Origin: GCA-002712045 sp028112705
GTDB taxonomy: Bacteria; Pseudomonadota; Alphaproteobacteria; Rhodobacterales; Rhodobacteraceae
Length of the DNA: 64,000 nucleotides
Assembly: GCA_028112705.1 (NCBI GenBank)
Contig: JAOGYN010000011.1
Span: 4,059-68,058, forward strand
Direction of reading: 5' to 3'
Below the pieces are notes generated by a model. That model made no database searches and was not told where the DNA came from. It saw only the letters and a list, made by a program, of their open reading frames with translations. How positions within the stretch are numbered: position 1 is the first letter of the stretch; each line of letters opens with the position of its first letter. Shown one piece after another: positions 52,708-60,691 of the stretch. Position numbers and translations under genes: made by a program.

Positions 52708-53628
52708 TTAATTAAATGGATTTGAAGGTGGATTTCCTCCACAAATCAAAACAGCTACCTTTTCGTTTTCTTTTGGTATGTACGCGCCTGAGGTTAACGC
52801 TGCCAATGCTGTTGCAGCTGCAGGTTCCACAAATTGTCTCAATTTATCCCAAAGTAAAATTTGAGCTAGTGCAATATCTTCATCTTTAATGGTCAAGGCC
52901 AAAATATCTTGTTCTTTGGCTAACTGGAAGCAAATATTACCAGCTTTTCTTGCGCCTAAAGCGTTAGACGCTATTCCAGAAACATCTACGTCAATTGGTT
53001 TGCCTGCTTTTAGGGCGGATGATAGCGCACTTGATTTTATTGGTTCAACAGCAATAACTTTGCGCCGTCCTTGCAACCAAGCCATCGATCCAGCAATTAA
53101 ACCACCACCACCTACAGCAATTAAAATTGTATCAGCTTCTAACCCTTGCTGTTCCCACTCATGCATAAGTGTCCCTTGCCCACATGTGGTTTCCACTGAG
53201 TCAAAAGCGTGAACTTGCATCGCACCAGTTTCTTGTTCAAATTTTTCAGCAGCAATTAAGGCATTTGCATAAGCTCCTTCTACAATTGTCAATTCTGCTC
53301 CAGTATTTTTAATTAAATCAATTTTTGTCTTACCAGCTATCTTTGGTACAAAAATATGAGCTGGATACCCAAGTGTTGTTGCTGCAAAGGCTACCGCGGC
53401 GCCATGGTTGCCACCTGATGCAGCTACAACGCCTGTTTTAGGAACCTGGGCTGAAAGTAACGAATTAAATGCTCCTCTTGGTTTGAAACTACCAGTATGT
53501 TGCAGATGTTCAAATTTGAGTTCAATATTATACTCTGGATAAATAGATTTTGTTGAGAAAATTGGAGTTTTAACGATAAATGGTTCAATTCTCTTTGCTG
53601 CATCAGCTATCAGATTCTGCCAATCCAT
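52708..53628 (-). CDS. Threonine/serine dehydratase-family PLP enzyme (second copy)
   Basis: A 306-residue fold-type II PLP enzyme. Lys49 in LQHTGSFKPRGAF binds the cofactor; AASGGNHGAAVAFAATTLG and AVGGGGLIAGSM follow, then EPAAATALAAL and VLICGGNPP. It is homologous to the protein at 51556 but distinct, and slightly shorter. No ACT domain. Both lie in the same orientation 135 bp apart. Two such enzymes side by side suggest different hydroxy- or amino-acid substrates. Confidence 0.85.
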   Translation of the reverse strand: MDWQNLIADAAKRIEPFIVKTPIFSTKSIYPEYNIELKFEHLQHTGSFKPRGAFNSLLSAQVPKTGVVAASGGNHGAAVAFAATTLGYPAHIFVPKIAGKTKIDLIKNTGAELTIVEGAYANALIAAEKFEQETGAMQVHAFDSVETTCGQGTLMHEWEQQGLEADTILIAVGGGGLIAGSMAWLQGRRKVIAVEPIKSSALSSALKAGKPIDVDVSGIASNALGARKAGNICFQLAKEQDILALTIKDEDIALAQILLWDKLRQFVEPAAATALAALTSGAYIPKENEKVAVLICGGNPPSNPFN

Positions 53629-53697
53629 TGCTTAAGTTCCTTTTGTAAAAAGATTATTAGTTGAAGTATGCAAAACTACAAATAGTGAGTGCCTTAA

Positions 53698-54102
53698 CTA
53701 TTCAATATTTATAGCATTCTTTAGGTTAGTGAACCATTTGGTATGATCATCATAACATACCAGAGTTGGTTGTATCTCTGGAATCTCCATAGTGCTACCA
53801 TAGGGAATTAATACTTTTTTATTTGAGTTACCATATACTTTTGGGACACGTGATCCACAATTCTTGCACGAAGAGGTTATAAAGTTACTTGGTTTGGGCA
53901 TTCTGAATTCTAATCGATTATCTTCACCAGATAGCCAATTGAATTGTTCAAATTTAACAAATAAATTTGTTGCAAACGCACTGCCGGTTAACTTTCGACA
54001 TAACGAGCATTGGCAAATGCCAAAAAAATCAAAAGGTCCCTGCATGTTCCAAGAAATTTTTGTACACAAGCATTCGCCAACGAGTACTTTATAATTTGGC
54101 AT
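53698..54102 (-). CDS. GFA-family zinc-binding protein
   Basis: A 134-residue protein of the glutathione-dependent formaldehyde-activating (Gfa/CENP-V) fold. Zinc-site cysteines appear as ECLCTKISW, ICQCSLCRKLTGSAFATNLFV and SSCKNCGSRVP, the expected CxC / CxxC-type spacing. FKWLSG-like strands (FNWLSGEDNRLEF) fit the fold. The start at 54102 has AAGGA about 8 nt upstream; an in-frame ATG at 54129 does not. Most family members are not formaldehyde enzymes, so function is open. Confidence 0.85.
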   Translation of the reverse strand: MPNYKVLVGECLCTKISWNMQGPFDFFGICQCSLCRKLTGSAFATNLFVKFEQFNWLSGEDNRLEFRMPKPSNFITSSCKNCGSRVPKVYGNSNKKVLIPYGSTMEIPEIQPTLVCYDDHTKWFTNLKNAINIE

Positions 54103-54418
54103 TCTATTATCCTTTTGAAAAACTGACATTCTTGTTAACTATTATTCACAAATTAAGTAAGATCTTAAAGCTGTTTTAAGAAATATATCTAAACGTATAG
54201 ATTTCTATAGTCCTTTTTAAGATGCTTAATTGTCCATATTGTGAGTTTTATGCAACATTTTCTTAATATTAGTAAAAAAAATTGACCTTCAGAAGTAGTG
54301 ATTCGCTGGACATGAGTAATTATTCTGTTAATAGGGATTCGTGAAGTATTCTTTCACCGAATTTTCCGAAGGCTGATGTGGTTTGACGGTTTTTCAATTT
54401 AAGATCTCACTGCACCAA

Positions 54419-54440
54419 GTTACCGCATGTTGTGGGTAAC
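54419..54440 (+). promoter_or_regulatory. Hairpin in the cold-shock mRNA leader
   Basis: GTTACC (54419-54424) and GGTAAC (54435-54440) form a 6-bp stem 5 bases before the ribosome site ATAGGAG (54446-54452) of the csp gene. The stretch 54103-54418 upstream holds no gene that I can see and likely contains the promoter and a long 5' leader, as csp genes commonly have. Confidence 0.45.
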
Positions 54441-54459
54441 AACAAATAGGAGAAAACAG

Positions 54460-54666
54460 ATGGCTAATGGCACTGTAAAATGGTTCAACTCAGCAAAAGG
54501 CTACGGCTTTATAGCACCAGACGATGGCGGAAGTGATGTGTTTGTTCACATCAGCGCTGTTGAAGCTGCTGGATTGCGAAGCTTGAATGATGATCAAAAA
54601 GTTTCATATGAACTTGAAGATGGTCGCGACGGAAAGAAATCTGCTGGTAACTTAGCAGTTCTTTAA
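54460..54666 (+). CDS. Cold-shock protein (CspA family)
   Basis: A 68-residue single cold-shock domain. GTVKWFNSAKGYGFIAPDDG holds RNP1 (KGYGFI) and DVFVHISAVEAAG holds RNP2 (VFVHI); the protein ends AGNLAVL. It binds single-stranded nucleic acid as an RNA chaperone. The ATG at 54460 is set by AGGAG 8-9 nt upstream; an in-frame ATG at 54427 is rejected. A strong terminator follows, so it is monocistronic. Confidence 0.96.
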   Translation: MANGTVKWFNSAKGYGFIAPDDGGSDVFVHISAVEAAGLRSLNDDQKVSYELEDGRDGKKSAGNLAVL

Positions 54667-54689
54667 TTAATTTTAGAAAATTATTGATT

Positions 54690-54717
54690 AGGCTCGACTT
54701 TTGTCGAGCCTTTTTTT
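54690..54717 (+). terminator. Intrinsic terminator of the cold-shock gene
   Basis: GGCTCGAC (54691-54698), loop TTTT, and GTCGAGCC (54703-54710) are followed by seven T residues. The stem lies 24 bp after the csp stop. Confidence 0.92.
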
Positions 54718-54827
54718 ATTTAAATTAATATTTTAGAAATATTTGAATTATTATCCACTTGAACTTCCAAGTTAATTTTTCCTAACTTTACTTATTAGTT
54801 TTAACTCACTTTTGGGGAGTAAGTAAT

Positions 54828-55448
54828 ATGGATAGTGAATCACAGAATAATGCAATCGCCTGGGTTGAGGTAATTGATCAGGCAAACGCTTCAGGCTCAT
54901 TAAATAAAGCATATGATGCTGTAAAAGGTACAGATGGTATTGTGGAAAATCTTTACTTAGCAATGTCACAAACACCTGATGTTATTAAGCCTGCAGATGA
55001 TCATTACTTGGCTATTCTACATAATCCAAACTCACCATTAGATCCTTGGTTTGCCGAATTAATATCTACCTATGTGGCCATTCTGTGTGGCTCAAATTAT
55101 GCTTATTTGAATCATGGTGAAAATTTTGAATTCTATTTTAAAAATAGGGATAGATCTAAAATTATACTTAATTCCCTACATGACGAAACTTGGATGAATG
55201 TGTTGCTTTATGAGGGGAATAATTTAGTTGAGGCTTTAAAGTTTAGTCAAAAATTGACTTTAGAACCAGATAAAATGAATGAAGATGACATTAAAAGTCT
55301 AAGGGAAGTTGGTTTTACTGATCAAGAAATCTCTTATATTGTGCAGATAGTGTCTTCATTTGCGTATTGGTGTAGGATGATTAATGCTTTGGGTACAAAA
55401 ATTGGAAAAACTATTGGATTTGCCAATACTAAAGAATTGGAGAAGTAA
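54828..55448 (+). CDS. Carboxymuconolactone decarboxylase/AhpD-like protein without the redox cysteines
   Basis: A 206-residue helical protein of the peroxidase-related AhpD-like group. The family core is FAELISTYVAILCGSNYAYLNHGE: where AhpD has Cys-x-x-Cys-x-x-x-His, this protein has Ser-Asn-Tyr-Ala-Tyr-Leu-Asn-His, so both cysteines are replaced while the His-Gly-Glu end remains. The other family parts (GFTDQEISYIVQIVSSFAYWCRMINALG) are intact. It is unlikely to be a thiol peroxidase. GGGGAG lies upstream of ATG 54828. The gene is convergent with the GST gene and shares its terminator. Confidence 0.75.
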   Translation: MDSESQNNAIAWVEVIDQANASGSLNKAYDAVKGTDGIVENLYLAMSQTPDVIKPADDHYLAILHNPNSPLDPWFAELISTYVAILCGSNYAYLNHGENFEFYFKNRDRSKIILNSLHDETWMNVLLYEGNNLVEALKFSQKLTLEPDKMNEDDIKSLREVGFTDQEISYIVQIVSSFAYWCRMINALGTKIGKTIGFANTKELEK

Positions 55449-55474
55449 AACACACTAATTAATATTGTGTTTTA
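55446..55474. terminator. Bidirectional terminator between convergent genes
   Basis: TAAAACACA (55446-55454) and its complement (55466-55474) form a 9-bp AT-rich stem with an 11-base loop between the AhpD-like and GST stops. A/T runs at both ends suit termination in either direction, though the stem is weak. Confidence 0.55.
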
Positions 55475-56084
55475 TTAAGATTGAGCGAACTGTGTTCCGA
55501 TCAGTAATAGTTTGCATATGGCGGTTTAAATTTTTGTATTGGTTAATTCCATTTGGAAAAATCTCTGTCCAAATTGTTTGCATTGCTAACAAAAAATCTA
55601 ATATTGTTAATTCATCACCAAAGAAAAATGGACCTTCTTGAAGCGCTTCATCTAAAATTTTAAAAACTTGGCTTAATCTGATTAACGAGGCTTTCTGTAG
55701 TTCAGCAGCAGTTTCTTTATTTTTAGTATAAAATTCTGGATGAAATTGAATCATAACATCTGGCTGTAGGGTTGTGCCTAAGTAGTAAAACCACTGCAAA
55801 AACACACCTCTTCTTGGATCTTCTGGCTTAATAATTAAATTAAATTTTGGAAATTTTTCACCCAGATACATAGCTATTGCACCGGTTTCAAAAACACCAC
55901 CATCTGGTGTCATTAAAGCAGGTGATCTACAATGTGGGCTTATTGAGCGAAAGGTGGGATCTGGTTTATCAGTAAATATCTCTATCCATTTAACATCATA
56001 GTTTGCTTTAACTTCCTCCAATATTGCGTGCACTGACATTGCGTAAGTATTTGGTGCAGCATAAAGAGTATATTCACTCATCAA
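55455..56084 (-). CDS. Glutathione S-transferase family protein
   Basis: A 209-residue GST. The thioredoxin-like N-terminal domain includes YTLYAAPNTYAMSVHAILEEV and SPALMTPDGGVFETGAIAMYLGE, with the Glu-Thr glutathione-binding turn. The C-terminal helical domain has EGPFFFGDELTILDFLLAMQTIW, the usual N-capping box region. The subclass and substrate are unknown. A terminator separates it from the upstream binding-protein gene. Confidence 0.88.
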   Translation of the reverse strand: MMSEYTLYAAPNTYAMSVHAILEEVKANYDVKWIEIFTDKPDPTFRSISPHCRSPALMTPDGGVFETGAIAMYLGEKFPKFNLIIKPEDPRRGVFLQWFYYLGTTLQPDVMIQFHPEFYTKNKETAAELQKASLIRLSQVFKILDEALQEGPFFFGDELTILDFLLAMQTIWTEIFPNGINQYKNLNRHMQTITDRNTVRSILIKHNIN

Positions 56085-56120
56085 ATTAATCCAATTGTTT
56101 AAGAGCTTTATAAAATATAA

Positions 56121-56149
56121 AAGGCCAGACTTTTGTCTGGCCTTTTTAG
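56121..56149 (-). terminator. Strong intrinsic terminator downstream of the binding-protein gene
   Basis: AAGGCCAGAC (56121-56130), loop TTTT, complement GTCTGGCCTT (56135-56144). On the minus strand, after the binding-protein stop at 56166, the stem is followed by an AT-rich T-rich tract; on the plus strand by TTTTT. It can therefore act in both directions. Confidence 0.85.
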
Positions 56150-56165
56150 TGGATAATTTTGCTTT

Positions 56166-57761
56166 TTAACTATCAATCCAAGCTGTTCGTGGTCCCTGAT
56201 AGAAGCCCAGTGGTCCAGAACCATGTGGTGCTATTCCTTGTACTTCGTTGCTTGCCGCATCTACGTAGTTTCGGAAGCCAAGAGTACCATGGCCGCCGTG
56301 ATTATGAAGCATTTCTTGCATTTCAAAGTATTTGGCCTTCCGAGACTCAAAATCAGTATCTGATCTTGCAGATACCATAAGCTGATCAAACTTATCATTT
56401 TTATACATTGTCTCATTCCAACCACTCTCAGATGCAAAGGCAATGGCAAAAATCAAATCGGGTACTGGTCGAGCATCCCAGCCAGAAACAATGATTGGTT
56501 TTTGGATCCAAACTGCAGACCAGTAGCTGTCTGCTGGTGGATTGATAACATTCAGATTAATGTTTGCTTTCTTGGCGCTCTGTTGCAAATGTTGAGCACA
56601 TGCAAGTCCACCAGAACCTGCAACGTCAGATCCATAGAAATCGATCGGAGTATTTTCCAAACCAGCTTTCTTAATATGGAAATTTGCCTTATCAGGATCA
56701 TAAGTTCTTTGAGGAATATCTGTGTTATAAAATGGGGAATTAGGAGCTATTGGAGTATCATTTCCAACTGAACCAAATCCTTTTAACACATTATCAACTA
56801 ACCCTTCTCTATCCATTGCATGCTTGATTGCTAACCTGAAATCATTATTATTAGTAGGTTCTCTATCCACCATCATCGCAAGATTTAAGAAGGCTCCACT
56901 AGGCGCATCAATCACATAAGAGTTACCGCTGTTATTAATTAAGCGCGCCGCTTTTTGGTCGAGTTGTAATATACAGTTTATATCGCCAGCCAACAGAGCG
57001 TTGATTTTTGCAGTTGGATCAGGTATTCCCACGAATTCTACTTCGTCTACATAAGGTCCATCATTTCCCCAGTAATTATCATTACGTTCAAATACATAAC
57101 GACTTCCAGGTGTGAATTCGACAACCTTAAATGGACCAGTTCCCGCTGGCTTAGTAAAGTCTTCTCGCCCATTTTGAGTAATTTGAACTCGTGTGTCACT
57201 TAAAACAATTGGGAAGTCGGCATTAGGAGCAGATAAGTTAAATCGAAGTTGATGATCACTTAATCTATCCATACTTGCTATTGTGCTCATATAGGCTTTT
57301 GCTGGTGACTCAGTGCCTTCTCTAAAGTGACGGGTTACAGAATACATAACGTCATCTGCAGTAAATTTAGTGCCATCATGCCACTCTACATCAGTACGTA
57401 AGTTAAAAACCCAAGATGATGCATCAGCATTTGGCTCCCAAGATGTAGCTAAGAAAGGTGCTGCATTTAGGTCTGGGCCTCTATTGACTAGCCAGTCGTG
57501 AACACAATTCCCCATTAAAATGTTACCAGTTCCCCAGTAATGCGTTGGATCTAAACTATCCTGTGCGGCGGCTTGCTCCATACCTATTACTAGTCTGCCA
57601 CCTCTTTTTGGTGTCGCAGCATAAGCCCTTTTGCTAAGCAGGCCATTGATTACGGTACTTGATGCTCCTGCTGCTGCAAGTGTCCCCATAAATTTCCGTC
57701 TTGAAATATTATTTTTCAAAAACTGCTGGAAATGGTATTCGTTAAATTTTTTATCCGACAT
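56166..57761 (-). CDS. ABC transporter substrate-binding protein, family 5 (Tat-exported)
   Basis: A 531-residue periplasmic binding protein. A twin-arginine signal, ISRRKFMGTLAAAGA, lies near residues 19-33, with cleavage after the AYAA segment (about residue 50). SBP_bac_5 features are LRTDVEWHDGTKFTADDVMYSVTRHF, PAGTGPFKVVEFTPGSRYVFERNDNYWG and the C-terminal half with GWDARPVPDL. There is no lipobox. It is transcribed away from the GntR/permease operon, with the CTGTGATCACAG palindrome about 85 bp upstream of its start, so it is likely the binding component of that system. Confidence 0.92.
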   Translation of the reverse strand: MSDKKFNEYHFQQFLKNNISRRKFMGTLAAAGASSTVINGLLSKRAYAATPKRGGRLVIGMEQAAAQDSLDPTHYWGTGNILMGNCVHDWLVNRGPDLNAAPFLATSWEPNADASSWVFNLRTDVEWHDGTKFTADDVMYSVTRHFREGTESPAKAYMSTIASMDRLSDHQLRFNLSAPNADFPIVLSDTRVQITQNGREDFTKPAGTGPFKVVEFTPGSRYVFERNDNYWGNDGPYVDEVEFVGIPDPTAKINALLAGDINCILQLDQKAARLINNSGNSYVIDAPSGAFLNLAMMVDREPTNNNDFRLAIKHAMDREGLVDNVLKGFGSVGNDTPIAPNSPFYNTDIPQRTYDPDKANFHIKKAGLENTPIDFYGSDVAGSGGLACAQHLQQSAKKANINLNVINPPADSYWSAVWIQKPIIVSGWDARPVPDLIFAIAFASESGWNETMYKNDKFDQLMVSARSDTDFESRKAKYFEMQEMLHNHGGHGTLGFRNYVDAASNEVQGIAPHGSGPLGFYQGPRTAWIDS

Positions 57762-58069
57762 TCCAAATTCTCCCCTGTTGTTGTGATAATAACTAAACTG
57801 TTAATAGCACACTTTTTATAATATGCTCATATTTTAATATATAACTGTGATCACAGTAATTATAAAAAAGCAAGAAGGTAATGATAATTTATTCTAACAA
57901 CTTAATACTTATTTGTATTAAGTTTTTTATTATTTTTAAATATAATGTACTATAAATTTGGAACTGAGAAATAATTACTAATATAAGCTAATAGAATTTT
58001 CTTTTTGAATTTTTTGAAAAATAGTCTATAAAAAAATTGAATGAATTAATTTTAAAATAAGGCCGGTTA
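57762..58069. promoter_or_regulatory. Divergent promoter region with CTGTGATCACAG operator at 57844-57857
   Basis: The 308-bp AT-rich space separates the leftward binding-protein gene from the rightward GntR gene. ACTGTGATCACAGT (57844-57857) is a perfect 14-bp palindrome about 85 bp from the binding-protein start and 213 bp from the GntR start. The 12-bp core recurs at 58808 and 62451. No gene is visible in the space. Confidence 0.8.
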
Positions 58070-58729
58070 ATGGCAGCTGAAAATACGCAGTTTACGTCCA
58101 GGACCCTTAATTTAAGTTCAAAGGTATACGCTGATCTTAGATTAAAGTTAATCCTTGGTAATTTGAAACCTGGTCAAACTTTATCAATTCGGACATTAGC
58201 AGAAGCCTACGATCATGGTTCGATGCCTGTTAGGGAAGCTTTGAGACAATTATCATCTGAGGGTGCGTTGGTAGGTGAAGCTAAGAAAGCTTATCGGGTA
58301 CCCGATCTCTCAGCTAATGAAGCAACAAAATTATTTTATGTACGAGCTGCGTTGGAGGGTGCTAGTGCTGAAATAGCCGCAAAAACAGTTCGGCCAAAAG
58401 ATATTAAACATTTACGTCAGTTATCAACTAAAATGGATGAGGCGTGGGAAGTAAACAATGCAGGGAGTTTTTTAGAAAATAACTTTTTGTTTCATTCGTA
58501 CATTTACGCTATGGCAAAAAACTCTGTTTTAGAAAAAATGGCTGAAAATCTTTACATTCGAACGGGTCCTTGGTTAGCGAAAGGGATCCAACACCGTCTT
58601 TGCAGACCTAATGCGTGGGAAGCAAGTCATGATGGAATAATAGATGCGCTTGCCTTAGGAGATTCTGCTGAGGCAAGACGTCTGATCGAAGCAGATTCTG
58701 GTTGGGGTAAACAGTTATACGAAGGTTAA
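58070..58729 (+). CDS. GntR-family regulator (FCD/FadR-type)
   Basis: A 219-residue regulator. The N-terminal winged helix has LILGNLKPGQTLSIRTLAEAYDHGSMPVREALRQLSSEGALV (about residues 30-70). The C-terminal FCD domain follows, starting VRAALEGASAEIAAKTV; ENNFLFHSYIYAMAKN and ASHDGIIDALALGDSAEARRLIE carry the usual metal/ligand-site Asp/His region. The sequence does not show the ligand. It lies between two copies of the CTGTGATCACAG palindrome and is the likely repressor of the three genes or operons that carry it. Confidence 0.9.
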   Translation: MAAENTQFTSRTLNLSSKVYADLRLKLILGNLKPGQTLSIRTLAEAYDHGSMPVREALRQLSSEGALVGEAKKAYRVPDLSANEATKLFYVRAALEGASAEIAAKTVRPKDIKHLRQLSTKMDEAWEVNNAGSFLENNFLFHSYIYAMAKNSVLEKMAENLYIRTGPWLAKGIQHRLCRPNAWEASHDGIIDALALGDSAEARRLIEADSGWGKQLYEG

Positions 58730-58807
58730 AATCAATCGCTACACTTTAGAATAAAATTGGAATTACTAAAGTATTTTACAGGTTTTATCCTTGATTAATT
58801 CGTCTTG

Positions 58808-58819
58808 CTGTGATCACAG
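58808..58819. promoter_or_regulatory. CTGTGATCACAG palindrome before the permease operon
   Basis: Perfect 12-bp palindrome, 38 bp upstream of ATG 58858. It is identical in its core to the copies at 57844 and 62451. Confidence 0.75.
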
Positions 58820-58857
58820 TTACTAACAAATAATTAGTTTTGAGCGAGGTAGTATTA

Positions 58858-59829
58858 ATGAGTGTTATTGGCATGATTAGCAGAAGGTTGTTAATCGGAA
58901 TCTTAACCTTATTATTTGTCTCTTTATTAGTTTTTGTGGGAACTGAAATTCTTCCTGGTGATGTAGCACATGCAGTCCTTGGTCAGGCAGCAACGCCAGA
59001 ATCTCTTGATTTGGTTAGGGAAAGGCTGGGCTTAAACGAACCTGTGCATGTTAGATACTTTACTTGGTTATTTAATTTTGTCCGGGGTGAATTTGGAGCT
59101 TCGTTAGCAACATTTGGTGGATCATTAGCAGGTCAAGATATTGGTACTGAATTAGCAAACCGTGGATGGAACACAATGTTGTTAGCAGGCACAACGGCGC
59201 TTATAGCAGTTCCCTTATCTATCTTTTTGGGATTGGCGGCAGCAATCAAACCAGGTGGGTTGTTGGACAGATTTTTAACTTCGATATCCCTAGGCTTAAT
59301 TTCGTTTCCAGATTTTTTGGTTGCAGTTTTATTAGTGACTGTATTTGCGATCAAGTTACGTTGGTTGCCCGCTATTGCTTCAATAAGACCATCTTATGAT
59401 TTTTTTGATTGGGTTCGTATTTTAATTTTGCCAGTAGCTAGTTTAACTTTTACAATATTGGCACACATGCTGAGAATGACGCGTTCTGCGGTAATTGATG
59501 TATTATCTAGTCCCGCAATCGAAATGGCAATTCTAAAAGGTGTTCCAAGAAGAAGATTACTAATTAAGCACGCCTTGCCAAATGCTATTGGGCCTATTGT
59601 TAATGTAATAGCTTTGAATTTGGCTTATTTAATAAGTGGAGTAGTCGTCATTGAAACGATGTTTAATTATAATGGGCTTGGGCGTTATATGGTAGAAGCA
59701 GTTACAAACAGAGATATCCCAGTAGTGCAAGCATGTGCTATGATTTTCTGCTCAGTTTATGTCATCGTAAACCTGATATCAGATGTTATCGCTATTTTAT
59801 CAAATCCACGCGTGAGGTATCCTAAATGA
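58858..59829 (+). CDS. ABC transporter permease (DppB-type)
   Basis: A 323-residue permease. SLLVFVGTEILPGDVAHAVLGQAATPESLDLVRERLG is the DppB N-terminal motif; MAILKGVPRRRLLIKHALPNAIGPIVN is the EAA loop; VVVIETMFNYNGLGRYMVEAVTNRDIPVVQ ends the core. The ATG at 58858 has GAGG about 8-9 nt upstream; an in-frame TTG at 58840 is rejected. It overlaps the next permease gene by 4 nt. Confidence 0.92.
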   Translation: MSVIGMISRRLLIGILTLLFVSLLVFVGTEILPGDVAHAVLGQAATPESLDLVRERLGLNEPVHVRYFTWLFNFVRGEFGASLATFGGSLAGQDIGTELANRGWNTMLLAGTTALIAVPLSIFLGLAAAIKPGGLLDRFLTSISLGLISFPDFLVAVLLVTVFAIKLRWLPAIASIRPSYDFFDWVRILILPVASLTFTILAHMLRMTRSAVIDVLSSPAIEMAILKGVPRRRLLIKHALPNAIGPIVNVIALNLAYLISGVVVIETMFNYNGLGRYMVEAVTNRDIPVVQACAMIFCSVYVIVNLISDVIAILSNPRVRYPK

Positions 59830-60689
59830 GTGCGATAACTTATAGTTGGAAATCTTATATTTTAGATTTAGCGTCTGATTTAACTCCCGGTGCTTTTGTT
59901 AGTATTCTATTTTTAGTACTTGTATTATTAATAGGATTATTTGCTCCTTGGTTAGCACCATTTGATCAAGGTGAAATCCTCACAAATGAAAGTTTTGAAC
60001 CTCCATCCCCAAATTTATGGTTAGGCAGCGATTTTTTAGGTAGAGATTTACTATCAAGATTAATTTGTGGGGTCCGGGTCACATTATTTTTAGCGTTATT
60101 GATTACATTTATTTCTTTTGTCATGGGTGTTGGTATGGGTTTTTTAGCCGCGGCATATGGTGGGAAAGTTGATGCAACAGTAAGTAGGATTAACGATGCT
60201 CTTTTGTCTTTTCCCTCCTTAATGATTGCTTTAATTGTTATCAATTCATTAGGCAGCTCCTTTTCAGTATTAGTTATTACGATTGCCTTTATTGATATGA
60301 CGCGTGTTTATCGTGTTGCCAGAGCCCTGGCTGTAAATATAATGGTGATGGACTATGTCGAGGCTGCAATTGTTCGTGGTGAAGGAAAGGGTTGGGTTAT
60401 TTTGCAAGAAGTTCTGCCAAATGCTCTGACACCACTAGCAGCTGAGTTTGGAATAAGATTTACTTACGCAATTTTATTTATTTCTGCGTTGTCTTTTCTT
60501 GGTCTTGGTGTGCAGCCGCCGCAATCTGATCTAGGCGTCTTAGTTAAAGAAAATATGCAGGCACTATTATATGGGGAATATACAAATATTTATCCAGCCT
60601 TAACCATCGCAGGGATAGCTATTTCAATGAATGTTTTTGTTGACTGGCTTTTAAAGAGATCTAGTGCCAAATTATCTGATGAGATTTGA
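59826..60689 (+). CDS. ABC transporter permease (DppC-type)
   Basis: A 287-residue permease. GLFAPWLAPFDQGEILTNESFEPPSPNLWLGSDFLGRDLLSRLI is the DppC N-terminal region; VMDYVEAAIVRGEGKGWVILQEVLPNALTPL is the EAA loop; SFLGLGVQPPQSDLGVLVKE is the family C-terminal motif. It overlaps both flanking genes. Confidence 0.92.
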   Translation: MSAITYSWKSYILDLASDLTPGAFVSILFLVLVLLIGLFAPWLAPFDQGEILTNESFEPPSPNLWLGSDFLGRDLLSRLICGVRVTLFLALLITFISFVMGVGMGFLAAAYGGKVDATVSRINDALLSFPSLMIALIVINSLGSSFSVLVITIAFIDMTRVYRVARALAVNIMVMDYVEAAIVRGEGKGWVILQEVLPNALTPLAAEFGIRFTYAILFISALSFLGLGVQPPQSDLGVLVKENMQALLYGEYTNIYPALTIAGIAISMNVFVDWLLKRSSAKLSDEI

Positions 60690-60691
60690 TC

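Noticed and set aside
57844..57857. CRP/FNR-type binding site
   Set aside because: CRP needs TGTGA and TCACA separated by six bases; here they directly abut, and the GntR gene is adjacent.
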